A program made the position numbers and the translations under genes. A DNA stretch of 64,000 bases from Rugamonas rivuli (GTDB lineage Bacteria; Pseudomonadota; Gammaproteobacteria; Burkholderiales; Burkholderiaceae_D): positions 509,248 to 573,247 of the forward strand of contig NZ_WHUF01000005.1 of assembly GCF_009380165.1 (NCBI RefSeq), given 5' to 3'. Positions 35,282 through 46,058 of this stretch are shown here, in pieces. Position 1 is the first letter of the stretch; every line of letters begins with the position of its first letter. A model generated the notes under the pieces. The model saw only the letters and a program-made list of their open reading frames with translations. It was not told the DNA's origin and ran no database searches.

Positions 35282-35517
35282 AGCCGCATCCCCCTATCCA
35301 AACGCGTTAGTCCGACGGGTGCCAGGTGCTTAGATTGTAGCGACTATCATACCGAAAATTGCCGCCAGCGCAGGCTTAGTCTCCGATAAGCAACAACGGC
35401 GCGGGCGCGCGGCGGGCGGCAAAAAAACTTGGCGCGTTGCGGAAAAACAGCGCGGGTGGCCGTATAATCAATCGAGTATTTCGCCATCTACCAGCTTTTA
35501 TTTTGATAGGCGCGACC

Positions 35518-37155
35518 ATGATTGCAGCCCAGCAAACGCCCGACCTGTCGCCCGCGCCCAGCCTGTCGTTCCACGCCGAGCTGGAACAGGCGTTGGCGCT
35601 CGATCAACTATGTCTGCTTTACCAGCCGCTGGTGGACTTGCAGACCGGCGCCGTGGTCAGCCTGGAGGCGCTGGTGCGCTGGCAACATCCCGAACAGGGC
35701 CTGCTGTCGGCCCACGCCTTCCTGCCGCGCGCCGAGGCCGCCGGCATGACGTCCGCCATCGGCCACTGGGTGCTGCGCCGCGCCTGCGGCGACCTGAACG
35801 CCTGGCGGCGCGGCGGCCAGAACGACCTGCGGGTGGCGGTCAACGTCTCCCCCAGCCAGTTCCGCGACCCCGGCTTCGGCGACGCCGTGGCGGCCATGCT
35901 GGACGACTACGCGATCACGCCGGCCGCGCTGACGCTGGAGATCACCGAGACCGCGCTGACCGAGGCCGGCGACGGCTGCGACGACGTGCTGGCCGGCTTC
36001 AAGACGCGCGGCCTGAACCTGACGCTGGACGACTTCGGCACCGGCCACGGTTCGCTCAGCAGCCTGAAACGCTATCCCTTCGACGCCATCAAGATCGACG
36101 CCGACTTCATCCGCAACGTGGTCAGCGACAGCCACGATGCCGCCATGGCCAAGAGCATCATCGCCATGGGCCACAACCTGGGCATGAAGGTGGTGGCCGA
36201 GGGCGTGGAGACCGAGAGCCAGTGCGACTTCCTGCGGCGTAATATGTGCGACCAGATCCAGGGCTATTTCTTCGCCCCGCCGCTGGCCTCGGCCGAGCTG
36301 CACCAGCTGCTGGCCAGCGGCCGCGCGCTGCCGGACCACCTGCTGCGCATGCACAAGCCGCCGCGCCGCCTGCTGCTGGTGGACGACGAACCCAACATCC
36401 TGGCAGCGCTCAAGCGCCTGCTGCGCGGCGACCACTACCAGGTCTACAGCGCCAACGACGGCCCGCAGGGACTGGCGGTGCTGGCCGAGCATCCGGTCGA
36501 CGTCATCGTCTCCGACCAGCGCATGCCCGGCATGCTGGGCGCCGACTTCCTGCGCAAGGCCAGGGAGCTGGCGCCGGACACCATCCGCATCATGCTGTCC
36601 GGCTACACCGAGCTGCAATCCGTGACCGACGCCGTCAACGAAGGCGCGATCTACAAATTCCTGACCAAGCCCTGGGACGACGAGCAGTTGCGCGGTCATA
36701 TCGCCGACGCCTTCCGCATCAAGGAAATCGCCGACGACAACCTGCGCCTGAACCTGGAGGTGCGCAGCGCCAACCAGGAGCTGGCGGCCGCCAACCGCCG
36801 CATGGAACAGCTGCTGCAGGAAAAGCAGCGCCAGATCAGCCGCGGCGAGATCAGCCTGAGCGTGGCGCGCGAAGTGCTGCAGCACCTGCCGCTGCCGGTG
36901 ATCGGCATGGACGACGCCGGCATGATCGCCTTCGTCAACGGCGCCGCCGCCGGCCTGTTCCGCCAGGGCGGCGCCCTGCTGGGCAGCGAGGCCGGCAACG
37001 TGCTGCCCGAGCTGTTCCAGGCCGACGGCACGCCGCGCCACCACGTGGCCGACATCGAAGGCCAGCGCTACGCCGTGATGTGCTACCCGATGGGCGAGCA
37101 CTCGGCCTCGCGCGGCAGCCTGATCACCCTGAGCACCGTGGAGCCGCTGTCATGA
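35518..37155 (+). CDS. EAL-REC-PAS c-di-GMP signalling protein
   Basis: 545 aa. An N-terminal EAL phosphodiesterase domain (SLEALVRW, about 49-56; DDFGTGHGS; AEGVETES) is followed by a receiver (about 285-400; phospho-Asp in VSDQRMP and the TKPW loop), a coiled-coil linker and a C-terminal PAS-like part (LPLPVIGMDDAGMIAFVNG). The EAL catalytic residues look intact. First gene of a six-gene operon with ATGA junctions. The ATG at 35518 is preferred over an upstream TTG; its EAL-REC order mirrors the C-terminal part of the protein at 17777. Confidence 0.9.
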   Translation: MIAAQQTPDLSPAPSLSFHAELEQALALDQLCLLYQPLVDLQTGAVVSLEALVRWQHPEQGLLSAHAFLPRAEAAGMTSAIGHWVLRRACGDLNAWRRGGQNDLRVAVNVSPSQFRDPGFGDAVAAMLDDYAITPAALTLEITETALTEAGDGCDDVLAGFKTRGLNLTLDDFGTGHGSLSSLKRYPFDAIKIDADFIRNVVSDSHDAAMAKSIIAMGHNLGMKVVAEGVETESQCDFLRRNMCDQIQGYFFAPPLASAELHQLLASGRALPDHLLRMHKPPRRLLLVDDEPNILAALKRLLRGDHYQVYSANDGPQGLAVLAEHPVDVIVSDQRMPGMLGADFLRKARELAPDTIRIMLSGYTELQSVTDAVNEGAIYKFLTKPWDDEQLRGHIADAFRIKEIADDNLRLNLEVRSANQELAAANRRMEQLLQEKQRQISRGEISLSVAREVLQHLPLPVIGMDDAGMIAFVNGAAAGLFRQGGALLGSEAGNVLPELFQADGTPRHHVADIEGQRYAVMCYPMGEHSASRGSLITLSTVEPLS

Positions 37156-37484
37156 CGACACCCGCCACCCCCAACGAAATCGGCCTCGAACAGGCCGCGG
37201 CCGGCATGACGCTGGCCGCCGCCCTGCTCGACGCCAACGGCAGCGTGCTGCTGCCGCAGGACGTGGCGCTGACCGACGCCACGCTGGCCTCGCTGCGCCG
37301 GCGCGGCATCGAGCGCTGCGTGGTGTGGTCGACCGCCGAGCCGGTCGATCCGGCGGCGCTGGCGGCGGCGCGCGCGCAGCGCCTGCAGCGGCTGGAACGG
37401 CTGTTCCGCCACAGCGCCGACAGCGACGGCGGCGCCAGGCTGCTGGAGCGCCTGCGCAGCTACCGCGAGGACCAGCAGCCATGA
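37152..37484 (+). CDS. Small protein in the signalling operon
   Basis: Not firmly recognised. 110 aa, opening TPATPNEIGLEQAAAGMTLA, with a pattern LLDANGSVLLPQDVALTDAT then LRRRGIERCVVW. That is like the short segment found in front of many HD-GYP proteins (AGM.L..DV.d..G.lLl..G..lt...l..L...gi). Both ends overlap neighbours by ATGA, so it is translated in fixed ratio with them. It could be a detached sensor or dimer module. Confidence 0.7.
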   Translation: MTTPATPNEIGLEQAAAGMTLAAALLDANGSVLLPQDVALTDATLASLRRRGIERCVVWSTAEPVDPAALAAARAQRLQRLERLFRHSADSDGGARLLERLRSYREDQQP

Positions 37485-38310
37485 CCGTCGACGATGTGAT
37501 CAAGGCGGTGCGCGACCTGCCCTCGCTGCCGGCGGTGGTCAGCGAACTGCTGGCCAGCATGAACCAGGACGATATCGACACCCACGCGCTGGCCGCCAAG
37601 ATCACGCTCGACCAGGCGTTGACGGCCAAGACGCTGCGCCTGGCCAACTCCTCGTTCTACGGCATGCCGGCCAAGGTGACGTCGATCCAGCAAGCGATCT
37701 CGGTGCTGGGCTTCCACGCCATCCGCACGCTGGTGACGGCCTGCTCCGTGACCGACAGCTTCGCGCCGGTGCCCGGCAGCCAGTTCGATTTCCCGGCCTT
37801 CTGGCGCCACTCGATCGCCAGCGCGGTATGCGCGCGCGTGCTGGCGCCGCACGTGCGCGTCAACCCGGACACCGCCTTCACCGCCGGCCTGCTGCACGAC
37901 CTGGGCACGCTGGTGCTGGCCAGCCGCTTCCCCGACGACTACCGCCGCGTGCACGCCTACCGCATCGAGCACGACTGCACGGCCGAGCCGGCCCAGCTGG
38001 CCGTGTTCGGCATCGACCACGCCGCCGTCGGCAGCGCGCTGGCCGCGCACTGGAAGTTCCCGGCGCCGATCCAGGCGGCGGTGGCCGAGCACCACCAGCC
38101 CGGCGGCGACGGCCCGGCCACGCTGTCGACCGTGATCTACGTCGCCAACATCGTGGCCCACGCGCTCGACCTGTCGGCGCAGGAGGACGACCAGGCGCCG
38201 CCGCTGTCGCTGGCCGCCTGGCAAAAGCTGGGACTGAGCGACGCCGCCTGGGCCGGCGTGTTCGCCGAGACCGAACAGCTGTACGACACCATGTGCAAGA
38301 TGCTGACCAC

Positions 38311-38314
<4 letters not shown>
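37481..38314 (+). CDS. HDOD domain signalling protein
   Basis: 277 aa with an HDOD domain over nearly the full length: LPSLPAVVSELLASMNQDD, then SSFYGMPAKVTSIQQAISVL, AGLLHDLGTLVLA and FGIDHAAVGSALAAHWKFP. HDOD proteins lack HD catalytic activity in most cases and act as scaffolds in two-component and c-di-GMP signalling. Starts and ends by ATGA overlap. Confidence 0.9.
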
Positions 38315-39788
<1,474 letters not shown>

Positions 39789-39792
<4 letters not shown>

Positions 39793-41117
39793 ACACCGCG
39801 CTGTCGCCCTCGGCCGAGCCGGCCTTCAGCGCCACGCTGCTGTGCGTGGACGACGAGCCCAACATCCTGTCCTCGCTGCGCCGCCTGTTCCGCCCGGCCG
39901 GCTACCGCGTGCTGCTGGCCGAGAGCGGCGCGCTGGGCCTGGAGGTACTGGAAAAGGAACAGGTCGACCTGGTGATCTCCGACATGCGCATGCCGGAAAT
40001 GAACGGCGCCCAGTTCCTGGCCCAGGTGCGCACCCGCTGGCCCGACACCGTGCGCCTGCTGCTGACCGGCTATTCCGACATCCAGTCCATCCAGGACGCC
40101 ATCAATTGCGGCGAGATCTACCGCTACATCACCAAGCCGTGGGAAGACGGCGACATGCTGCTGCTGGTGCGCCACGCGCTGGAGCGGCGCCAGCTGGAGC
40201 AAGACAAGCTGCGCCTGGAAGCGCTGACGCTGCGCCAGAACGAGGAATTGAAAACGCTCAACCAGAGCCTGGAAGCCAAGGTCGAGGCGCGCACCCGCCA
40301 GCTGAAGGCCGAGCACGAGGCGACCAGCGCCGCCAACGCCAAGCTCAAGCGCAACTTCGTCACCACCATCAAGATTTTCTCCAGCATGATAGAGCTGCGC
40401 GCCCACAACCGGCCCGGCCACGCGCGCCTGGTGGCCGAGCTGGCACGCCAGCTGGCGGTGCAGCTGGAACTGGACGCGCGCGAGACCCAGGAAATCTTCA
40501 TCGCCGCGCTGCTGCACGACATCGGCAAGATAGGCTTTGCCGACGAGCTGCTGCAAACCCCGCTGACCATGCTGCACGGCGAATCGCTGGGCCTGTTCCG
40601 CAAGCACCCGCAACGCGCCGCCGAGCTGCTGATGCCGCTGGAAGACTTGCGCGGCAGCGCCGCCATCCTGCGCGCCCAGCTGGAACGCTTCGACGGCAAC
40701 GGCTTCCCCGACGGCCTGGCCGGGCTGGCGATCCCGCTGGGCGCGCGCATCCTGGCGCTGGCGGCCGACTACTACAACCTGCAGCAGGGCGCGATGGTGC
40801 AGCGCCATCTGCGGCCGGAGGAAGCCAAGTCGCTGATCCTCGACGCCAGCGGCAAGCGCTACGATCCCAACGTGGTGGCGGCCTTCCGCCAGATCATCGA
40901 CGGCGGCGCCGACGCCGGCGCCGGGGTCGAGGTGCTGTCCGGCGAGCTGCTGCCCGGCATGGTGCTGGCGCGCGACCTGATCAGCCGCGACGGCCTGATG
41001 CTGCTGTCGGTCGAGCATGTGCTCGATGCCCGCATGATCCAGCAGGTGCAGGATTTCGAGACCAAGAGCGGTTCCCGGCTGGCGATCTGGGTGCGCAACC
41101 CGAAAGGAGAAGCATGA
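39789..41117 (+). CDS. Response regulator with degenerate HD-GYP domain
   Basis: 442 aa: receiver (about 14-130, Asp65 in VISDMRMPE, TKPW loop), coiled coil (about 130-185) and an HD domain with LLHDIGKIGF (His243-Asp244). RpfG-type HD-GYP proteins degrade c-di-GMP, but here the HHExxDGxGYP motif reads QLERFDGNGFP (about 298-308): the two histidines are gone and Tyr is Phe. Catalysis is therefore doubtful and a binding or scaffold role more likely. ATGA overlap at both ends. Confidence 0.88.
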
Positions 41118-41608
41118 GCAAGATCCTGCTGGTGGACGACGAGGGCAATGTGCTCAGCGCCCTGCAGCGCGCGCTGCTGCAGATGTTCCGCAGCGCGCCG
41201 CCGCAGATCGAAAGCTACACCAATCCCTACGACGCGCTCGAACGCATCTGCTACTGCGATTTCGACCTGATCATCTGCGACTACAACATGCCGCAGATGA
41301 CCGGCGGCGAACTGCTGCAGGCGCTCAAGGACGTGGCGCCGAACACGGTGCGCATCATGCTCAGCGCCTCGACCGAATACGGCACGGTGCTGAGCGCCAT
41401 CAACCAGGCACAGGCCTTCCGCTTCATGAGCAAGCCCTGGGACGCGGCCGAGCTGGAGCAGAACGTGCGGCAGGCGCTGGCGCTGCGCGCCGAGCTGGTG
41501 GCCGCGCCGCCGCCGACGCCGCAACAGCTGGAGGCGCAGCGGCTGGAGGCGGAAGAACCCGGCCTGCTCGACGTCAAGCGCGACGACGACGGCGCCGTCA
41601 TCCTGTAG
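41114..41608 (+). CDS. Response regulator, TKPW-type receiver
   Basis: 164 aa, a lone receiver with Asp in LIICDYNMPQMTGG and the C-terminal FRFMSKPWDAAEL, plus a short charged tail. It has no output domain. Last gene of the operon, overlapping the HD gene by ATGA. Its last 11 bp overlap the convergent kinase gene at 41598. Confidence 0.9.
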   Translation: MSKILLVDDEGNVLSALQRALLQMFRSAPPQIESYTNPYDALERICYCDFDLIICDYNMPQMTGGELLQALKDVAPNTVRIMLSASTEYGTVLSAINQAQAFRFMSKPWDAAELEQNVRQALALRAELVAAPPPTPQQLEAQRLEAEEPGLLDVKRDDDGAVIL

Positions 41609-42914
41609 CTTGCGCGGCCTGCGGCGGCTGCACCGGCAGGTGCACCGTGAAGCGCGTGCCCTGGCCCACCACCGAAGCCACCTCGATGCGGCCGCCGTGG
41701 CGGTTAACGATGCCATAAGACAGCGACAGCCCCAATCCCGTGCCGCTGCCGACCGGCTTGGTGGTGAAGAAGGGTTCGAAGATGCGGTTCAGGTTTTCCG
41801 GCGCGATGCCGCAGCCGTTGTCGCCCACCTCGATCCAGACCCAGCCGTCGGCGGCGCCGGTGCGCAGCGTGATCACGCCCTGCTCGCGCAGCGCGTGGGC
41901 GGCGTTGACCAGCAGGTTCATGAACACCTGGTTCAGCTGCGAGGCCAGGCAGGTCACCGGCGGCAGCGTGCCGTACTGCTTGTCGACCTTGGCCTTGTAC
42001 TTGATCTCGTTGGCGACGATGTTGAGCGTGCTGTCCAGGCCGTGGTGCAGGTCGGCCACCTGCCACTCGGTCTCGCCGACGTGGGAAAAATCCTTGAGCG
42101 CCTGGACGATGTCCTTGACCCGCTTCAGGCCATCCATCGATTCACGCACCAGGTCGGTCACGTCTTCCTTGAGGAATTCCAGGTCGGCCTGCTGGCGCAG
42201 CACCGCCAGCTGGGCCGCCAGCGCCGGATGCGGCGCGGCCGCCTGCTCGTAGCGGTCTATCACGCCGAGCAAGGTGCCGACGTAGTTTTTCAGCGAGCCC
42301 ATGTTGGAGTTGACGAAGCCGACCGGGTTGTTGATCTCGTGCGCGATGCCGGCCGCCAGCTGGCCGATGGAGGCCATTTTTTCCGATTGCAGCAGCTGCT
42401 CGTGGGCGTTGCGCAGTTCGCCGATCAGCGCCTGCTGTTCGACGCCCTTGGCTTGCAGCGCCTCTTCCATGCGCTTGCGCGCCGTGATGTCGGTCAGCGA
42501 GCCGATCACCTCCAACGGCACGCCGTGCTCGTCGCGGATCAGGCGCAGCGTGTCGTGCATCCACAGATAGCTGCCGTCGCTGATGCGGAAGCGGTATTCG
42601 TAGGCGCGCTGGCCTTCGCTGAACACCAGCGCCAGGCTGGAGAAGATGCTGGGCGCATCGTCGGGATGGATGTGGTCGAACCAGAAGTTGGGGTCGGCCA
42701 CCATTTGCTCGGGACGGTAGCCCAGCACGTTGTAGGCGTTGTTGCTGACGAAGGTCATCTTGAAGTCGCCGCTGGGCACGGTGCAATAGATGATGGCCGG
42801 CGTATTGTCGACCAGGTATTGCAGGCGCACCAGCGGTGAGGCGGCCTCGGCGACAGGCGCGGCGGGCGCTCCGGCGGCGTCTGAGGAAAGAAAGTCGAAC
42901 TCGTCAAATTGCAT
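41598..42914 (-). CDS. PAS sensor histidine kinase
   Basis: 438 aa, soluble. One PAS/PAC domain (about 25-150: FVSNNAYNVLGYRPEQM, then IGSLTDITARKRMEEAL), DHp with GQLAAGIAHEINNPVGFV, and HATPase (MNLLVNAAHALREQG, EVGDNGCGIAPENL, SGTGLGLSLSYGI). It is a paralogue of the kinase at 38311. Converges with the signalling operon and may feed the same receivers. GAGG precedes the ATG. Confidence 0.93.
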   Translation of the reverse strand: MQFDEFDFLSSDAAGAPAAPVAEAASPLVRLQYLVDNTPAIIYCTVPSGDFKMTFVSNNAYNVLGYRPEQMVADPNFWFDHIHPDDAPSIFSSLALVFSEGQRAYEYRFRISDGSYLWMHDTLRLIRDEHGVPLEVIGSLTDITARKRMEEALQAKGVEQQALIGELRNAHEQLLQSEKMASIGQLAAGIAHEINNPVGFVNSNMGSLKNYVGTLLGVIDRYEQAAAPHPALAAQLAVLRQQADLEFLKEDVTDLVRESMDGLKRVKDIVQALKDFSHVGETEWQVADLHHGLDSTLNIVANEIKYKAKVDKQYGTLPPVTCLASQLNQVFMNLLVNAAHALREQGVITLRTGAADGWVWIEVGDNGCGIAPENLNRIFEPFFTTKPVGSGTGLGLSLSYGIVNRHGGRIEVASVVGQGTRFTVHLPVQPPQAAQATG

Positions 42915-43022
42915 ATCGATAGCCTCGCGACAGCTTCCATCCTGCGCAGTTCGCGCAGTCGGACGGCAGGCATCGGCTGCGCGGCTGTCTCGATTATGCC
43001 CTAGTTCGGGCTGTGCGGGCGT

Positions 43023-43892
43023 TCAATGCGACCAGTCCGCCGACCACGCGTGCGGCAGCGCCACAGGGGGCGGCGGCGGCGTCATCCAGTCGCGCGGATC
43101 GACGCGGTAGTACTTGAGGAATTCGGCAAACAGCTCGGCGTGGTGCTCGGCCATCTGGTAGGGTTTTTCGAAGAAGGTCTCGGTGGCGACGGCGAAGAAT
43201 TCGGCCGGATTGGTGGCGCCGTAATGGTCCATCACGCTGTGCTGGCGGTACATGGCGCTGTGGCGCAGGTGCTGGAAATCGCGCTCCAGCACTTCCGACC
43301 ATTCGCTGTAGCTGGCCGGGTTGCCCAGATACGGGGCGCCGTTGGCGCGGCCCGATTCGCTGTCGAGCTGGTGGGCGAATTCGTGCAGCACGACGTTGTG
43401 GCCGTCCGTCCAGTCGCCGGCGCCGCGCTGCACGTCATCCCAGGACAGCACGATGCGGCCATCGTCCCAGGATTCGCCCAACATGGTCTGGTGGCCCGGC
43501 GTCACCACGCCGCCCGGACCGACCTCGGCCCGCCGCGCCACGAAGGCGCTGGGGTAGACCAGGATGGTGTGCAGCGCCGGATAGACCTTGCTGGGCCGGT
43601 TCAACAGCAGCAGGCAAGCCTGGCCGGCGATGGTGACGGCCATCTCGTCGGTGACTTCCAGGCCCTCGCAGCCGATGAATTTTTTCTGGTGCAGGAATTG
43701 CACGACCAGGCGCTGCAACTGCTGCTGCAGCGCGGGCGCCATGCGGCGGTAGACCGGGATATTGTGCTGCAGGACGGCCAGCGCCGCGGCCGGCAGCGGT
43801 TGCGCCAGCACCCGCCGCAAACGCCAGCGCGGGTAGAAAAAGGGCGTCGCTATCAGCAGCGCCGTCAGGCCGATCCAGATCAAAGCTTCCAT
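43023..43892 (-). CDS. mtfA: Zinc-dependent peptidase MtfA (M90)
   Basis: 289 aa. In E. coli MtfA binds the repressor Mlc and so controls the glucose PTS; it is also an aminopeptidase. The zinc motif is VVLHEFAHQLD (His170, Glu171, His174). An N-terminal hydrophobic stretch (ALIWIGLTALLIATPFF) suggests membrane attachment, which the E. coli protein lacks. The ribosome site is weak. Confidence 0.92.
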   Translation of the reverse strand: MEALIWIGLTALLIATPFFYPRWRLRRVLAQPLPAAALAVLQHNIPVYRRMAPALQQQLQRLVVQFLHQKKFIGCEGLEVTDEMAVTIAGQACLLLLNRPSKVYPALHTILVYPSAFVARRAEVGPGGVVTPGHQTMLGESWDDGRIVLSWDDVQRGAGDWTDGHNVVLHEFAHQLDSESGRANGAPYLGNPASYSEWSEVLERDFQHLRHSAMYRQHSVMDHYGATNPAEFFAVATETFFEKPYQMAEHHAELFAEFLKYYRVDPRDWMTPPPPPVALPHAWSADWSH

Positions 43893-43964
43893 GTGCAGCG
43901 CGTCCGTTGAGATGTCCAGTCCAGGCTAGGTGGGGGGCCTTGCCGACATTTCAATATGCAAACT

Positions 43965-43980
43965 GCCGGGCATGCCCGGC
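43965..43980. repeat. Perfect 16-bp palindrome
   Basis: GCCGGGCATGCCCGGC, 28 bp beyond the stop of the HTH gene at 44009 and about 75 bp upstream of mtfA. It could fold as a hairpin at the end of the HTH transcript, although no T run follows, or be an operator. Confidence 0.45.
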
Positions 43981-44008
43981 TGTTCCATCATACGCCTGCG
44001 CTAGACGC

Positions 44009-44641
44009 TCAGATCTGTTCTTCTTTTTGCAGCGATGGCGCCGAGCCGAACAGGGCTGCCACCAGCGGATCGCGCATCACCGGGCCGCGGTTGACGCGGA
44101 TCGCATAGTGGGTGTCGTCGGCCAGGATGTGGAAGTGGCGGCCGCTGCCGGCCATCGCCTGTTCGCGCAGGCCCGGACGCTCCTTGCGCGGCGGGGCGCC
44201 TTCGCGCTTGGGCTGGACGATGGCGGCCAGGAAGGCGGCCACGCGCTCAGGATCCGGCGTCAGCTGGTAGACGGCCTTGCCCAGGTAGGTGGCCGTGCCT
44301 TCGACGTAGCGGGCCAGCTCGATCACGCCGGCTTCGCGCAGGTCGCGGATGTATTTGCGGGCGCCGGACGGCGAGAACTTCAGGAACCAGGCGATCTCGT
44401 CCGCCAGCATTTCGTGCAATTGCAGTTCGCCGATCAGCTTCTGCATGTTTTCGATGCGGCGCAGCGTGGCCGACGTCGAGCGGACGCGCTCGATCGAGGC
44501 CATCGACAGCGCCGGCTTGCGGTCCAGCGGGGCCGGCCCCGGACGTTCCACCAGCATCAGCTTGGCGGTCGTCGCGTGCATTTCCGGCGAGGCTTTCATC
44601 TCGTTCTGGACCAGATGTTGAGGTTGTCTAACTGCATGCAT
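44009..44641 (-). CDS. Winged-helix DNA-binding protein
   Basis: 210 aa. A winged-HTH is seen in the centre: LHEMLADEIAWFLKFSPSG then ARKYIRDLREAGVIELARYV (about residues 72-112), with basic flanks (PKREGAPPRKERPGLREQ). No ligand domain is recognisable. Probably a transcription factor; the target is unknown. AAGGAG stands 9 nt before the ATG. Confidence 0.7.
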   Translation of the reverse strand: MHAVRQPQHLVQNEMKASPEMHATTAKLMLVERPGPAPLDRKPALSMASIERVRSTSATLRRIENMQKLIGELQLHEMLADEIAWFLKFSPSGARKYIRDLREAGVIELARYVEGTATYLGKAVYQLTPDPERVAAFLAAIVQPKREGAPPRKERPGLREQAMAGSGRHFHILADDTHYAIRVNRGPVMRDPLVAALFGSAPSLQKEEQI

Positions 44642-44976
44642 GGGAACACTCCTTATAACAATTGCCGAGATTAGTGGCGGCGGATAGCGTGGCGGGCATC
44701 GTGCTTCGCGCTACGGTCTCTGCATCTGACGCCAGAATGCCTTTTCGTGGAGCATTAGTCTGTGCGGCAACGAACATTAGCGAAAATACTTGGCACTTAA
44801 GCTGTGACAAATGGCCTTGCACTAAGTTTCAGGAAATGTGACGGATTTGATACAGCGCAAGCTTAGGTACGCTAGCGCACGGAAGAGATGCACCAAAGTC
44901 CCTAATCTTCAGTCCAACAGCGGTGCCTGGCCATTGCTGCAACAATCACTCATCACTAATAATCGGGAGCTCACCT
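44642..44976. other. Non-coding region between the HTH gene and the OmpA-family gene
   Basis: 335 bp without a convincing gene. It holds the promoter of the HTH gene (ribosome site AAGGAG at its left end) and, on the right, the palindromic activator site and -10 of the ompA-like gene. Nothing else is seen. Confidence 0.7.
44866..44908 (+). promoter_or_regulatory. Activator site and promoter of the OmpA-family gene (site A)
   Basis: GGTACGCTAGCGCACG at 44866-44881 matches GTRCG-N4-CGYAC fully. TAATCT (44903-44908) is a -10 element starting 29.5 bp from the palindrome centre, so the centre lies at about -41.5. Confidence 0.65.
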
Positions 44977-46020
44977 GTGAATAAATCCAAGAATATCGCC
45001 CTCGCCGTCGTCGCCCTGTGCGCGTCGTTTTCCGCCCTGGCTCAGGATGCGGTCATCAATCCATCGTGGTATATCCAGCCCAGCCTGAACGCCATGAAGC
45101 CCGATTCGGACTTCGGCGTGGACAAGCGCGGCTATGGCGCCGGCCTGAAATTCGGCAAGGCGCTCAATGAAAGCTGGGACGTCCAAGTCGGCACCACCTA
45201 TGCCCGCTCCCGTGAAAACGGCCAGCGCTACCAGCAAAACACGCTGGGCGTGGATGGCTTGTACATGTTTTCCCGTAAATCGTTCCGTCCCTTCCTGCTG
45301 GTCGGCGTCGGCGCCGAGCGCGACAAGGCCAACCTGAACGTCATCGGCGAACGCCGCAAGAATTCACCCTACCTGAGCGCCGGCCTGGGCTTCCAGGCCG
45401 ACATCAGCGACCAGGTCGCCTTCCAGGCCGACATCCGCAACGTGCATGGCTTCATCCGTGGCGATGAATTCCCTAACAGCAAGAGTAATAACTACTACGC
45501 AACGGTTGGCCTGAACATCGCCTTCAACGCGCCGCCGAAAGCCGCACCGATCGCGCCGCCGCCACCGCCGCCGCGCGCCATGGAACCGGCGCCGCAACCG
45601 GCACCGGCCGTGGTGCCGCCACCGCCGCCGCCGGCGCGCTTCGAGAAAGTGACGATGTCGGCCACCGAACTGTTCGGTTTCGACAGCGCCAAGCTGAACC
45701 CTAACCAGCCCAAGCTGGACGACATCGCCAATGTCCTCAACACGAACAGCAGCATCGACAACGTGGTGATCTCCGGCTACGCCGACCGTCTGGGCAGCGA
45801 CAAGTACAACCAGAAGCTGTCCGAGCGTCGTGCGCAATCGGTCAAGGAGTACCTGGTCGGCAAGGGCGTCGCCGCCAACCGCCTGAACGCCGTCGGCAAG
45901 GGTGAGGCCAACCCCATCGTCCAGTGCAACAACAAGAAGCGCGCCGACCTGATCAAGTGCCTGGAACCTAACCGCCGCGTCGAAGTCGAGCAAATCACCA
46001 TCGAACGCCGCGTTCAGTAA
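44977..46020 (+). CDS. OmpA family outer-membrane protein
   Basis: 347 aa, major outer-membrane porin-like protein. Signal peptide ends at AQ (about residue 23). The N-terminal half is an eight-strand barrel (SWYIQPSLNAMKPD; GLYMFSRKSFRPFLLVGVG). A proline-rich linker follows (PPPPPPRAMEP, PPPPPPARF), then the OmpA peptidoglycan-binding domain (FGFDSAKLNPNQP, ISGYADRLGSDKYNQKLSERR). Start is GTG at 44977 with GGGAG 7 nt upstream. Its promoter carries site A. Confidence 0.93.
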   Translation: MNKSKNIALAVVALCASFSALAQDAVINPSWYIQPSLNAMKPDSDFGVDKRGYGAGLKFGKALNESWDVQVGTTYARSRENGQRYQQNTLGVDGLYMFSRKSFRPFLLVGVGAERDKANLNVIGERRKNSPYLSAGLGFQADISDQVAFQADIRNVHGFIRGDEFPNSKSNNYYATVGLNIAFNAPPKAAPIAPPPPPPRAMEPAPQPAPAVVPPPPPPARFEKVTMSATELFGFDSAKLNPNQPKLDDIANVLNTNSSIDNVVISGYADRLGSDKYNQKLSERRAQSVKEYLVGKGVAANRLNAVGKGEANPIVQCNNKKRADLIKCLEPNRRVEVEQITIERRVQ

Positions 46021-46026
46021 GCAAGC

Positions 46027-46056
46027 AAGCCCCGCTCCCGCAGCGGGGCTTTTTTT
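46027..46056 (+). terminator. Terminator after the OmpA-family gene
   Basis: AAGCCCCGCT (46027-46036), loop CCCGC, AGCGGGGCTT (46042-46051), T run to 46056. The next gene's ATG is only 3 nt beyond. Confidence 0.92.
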
Positions 46057-46058
46057 CG

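Noticed and set aside
42942..42958. CTGCGC-N5-GCGCAG repeat upstream of the kinase gene at 42914
   Set aside because: The spacer is odd (five bases, so the arms do not match GTRCG-N4-CGYAC) and no -10 is at the expected position.
43988..44003. Palindrome-like sequence CATACG-CCTG-CGCTAG upstream of mtfA
   Set aside because: Three of ten conserved bases differ from the regulon motif, and no -10 lies at the 29.5-bp position on the minus strand.
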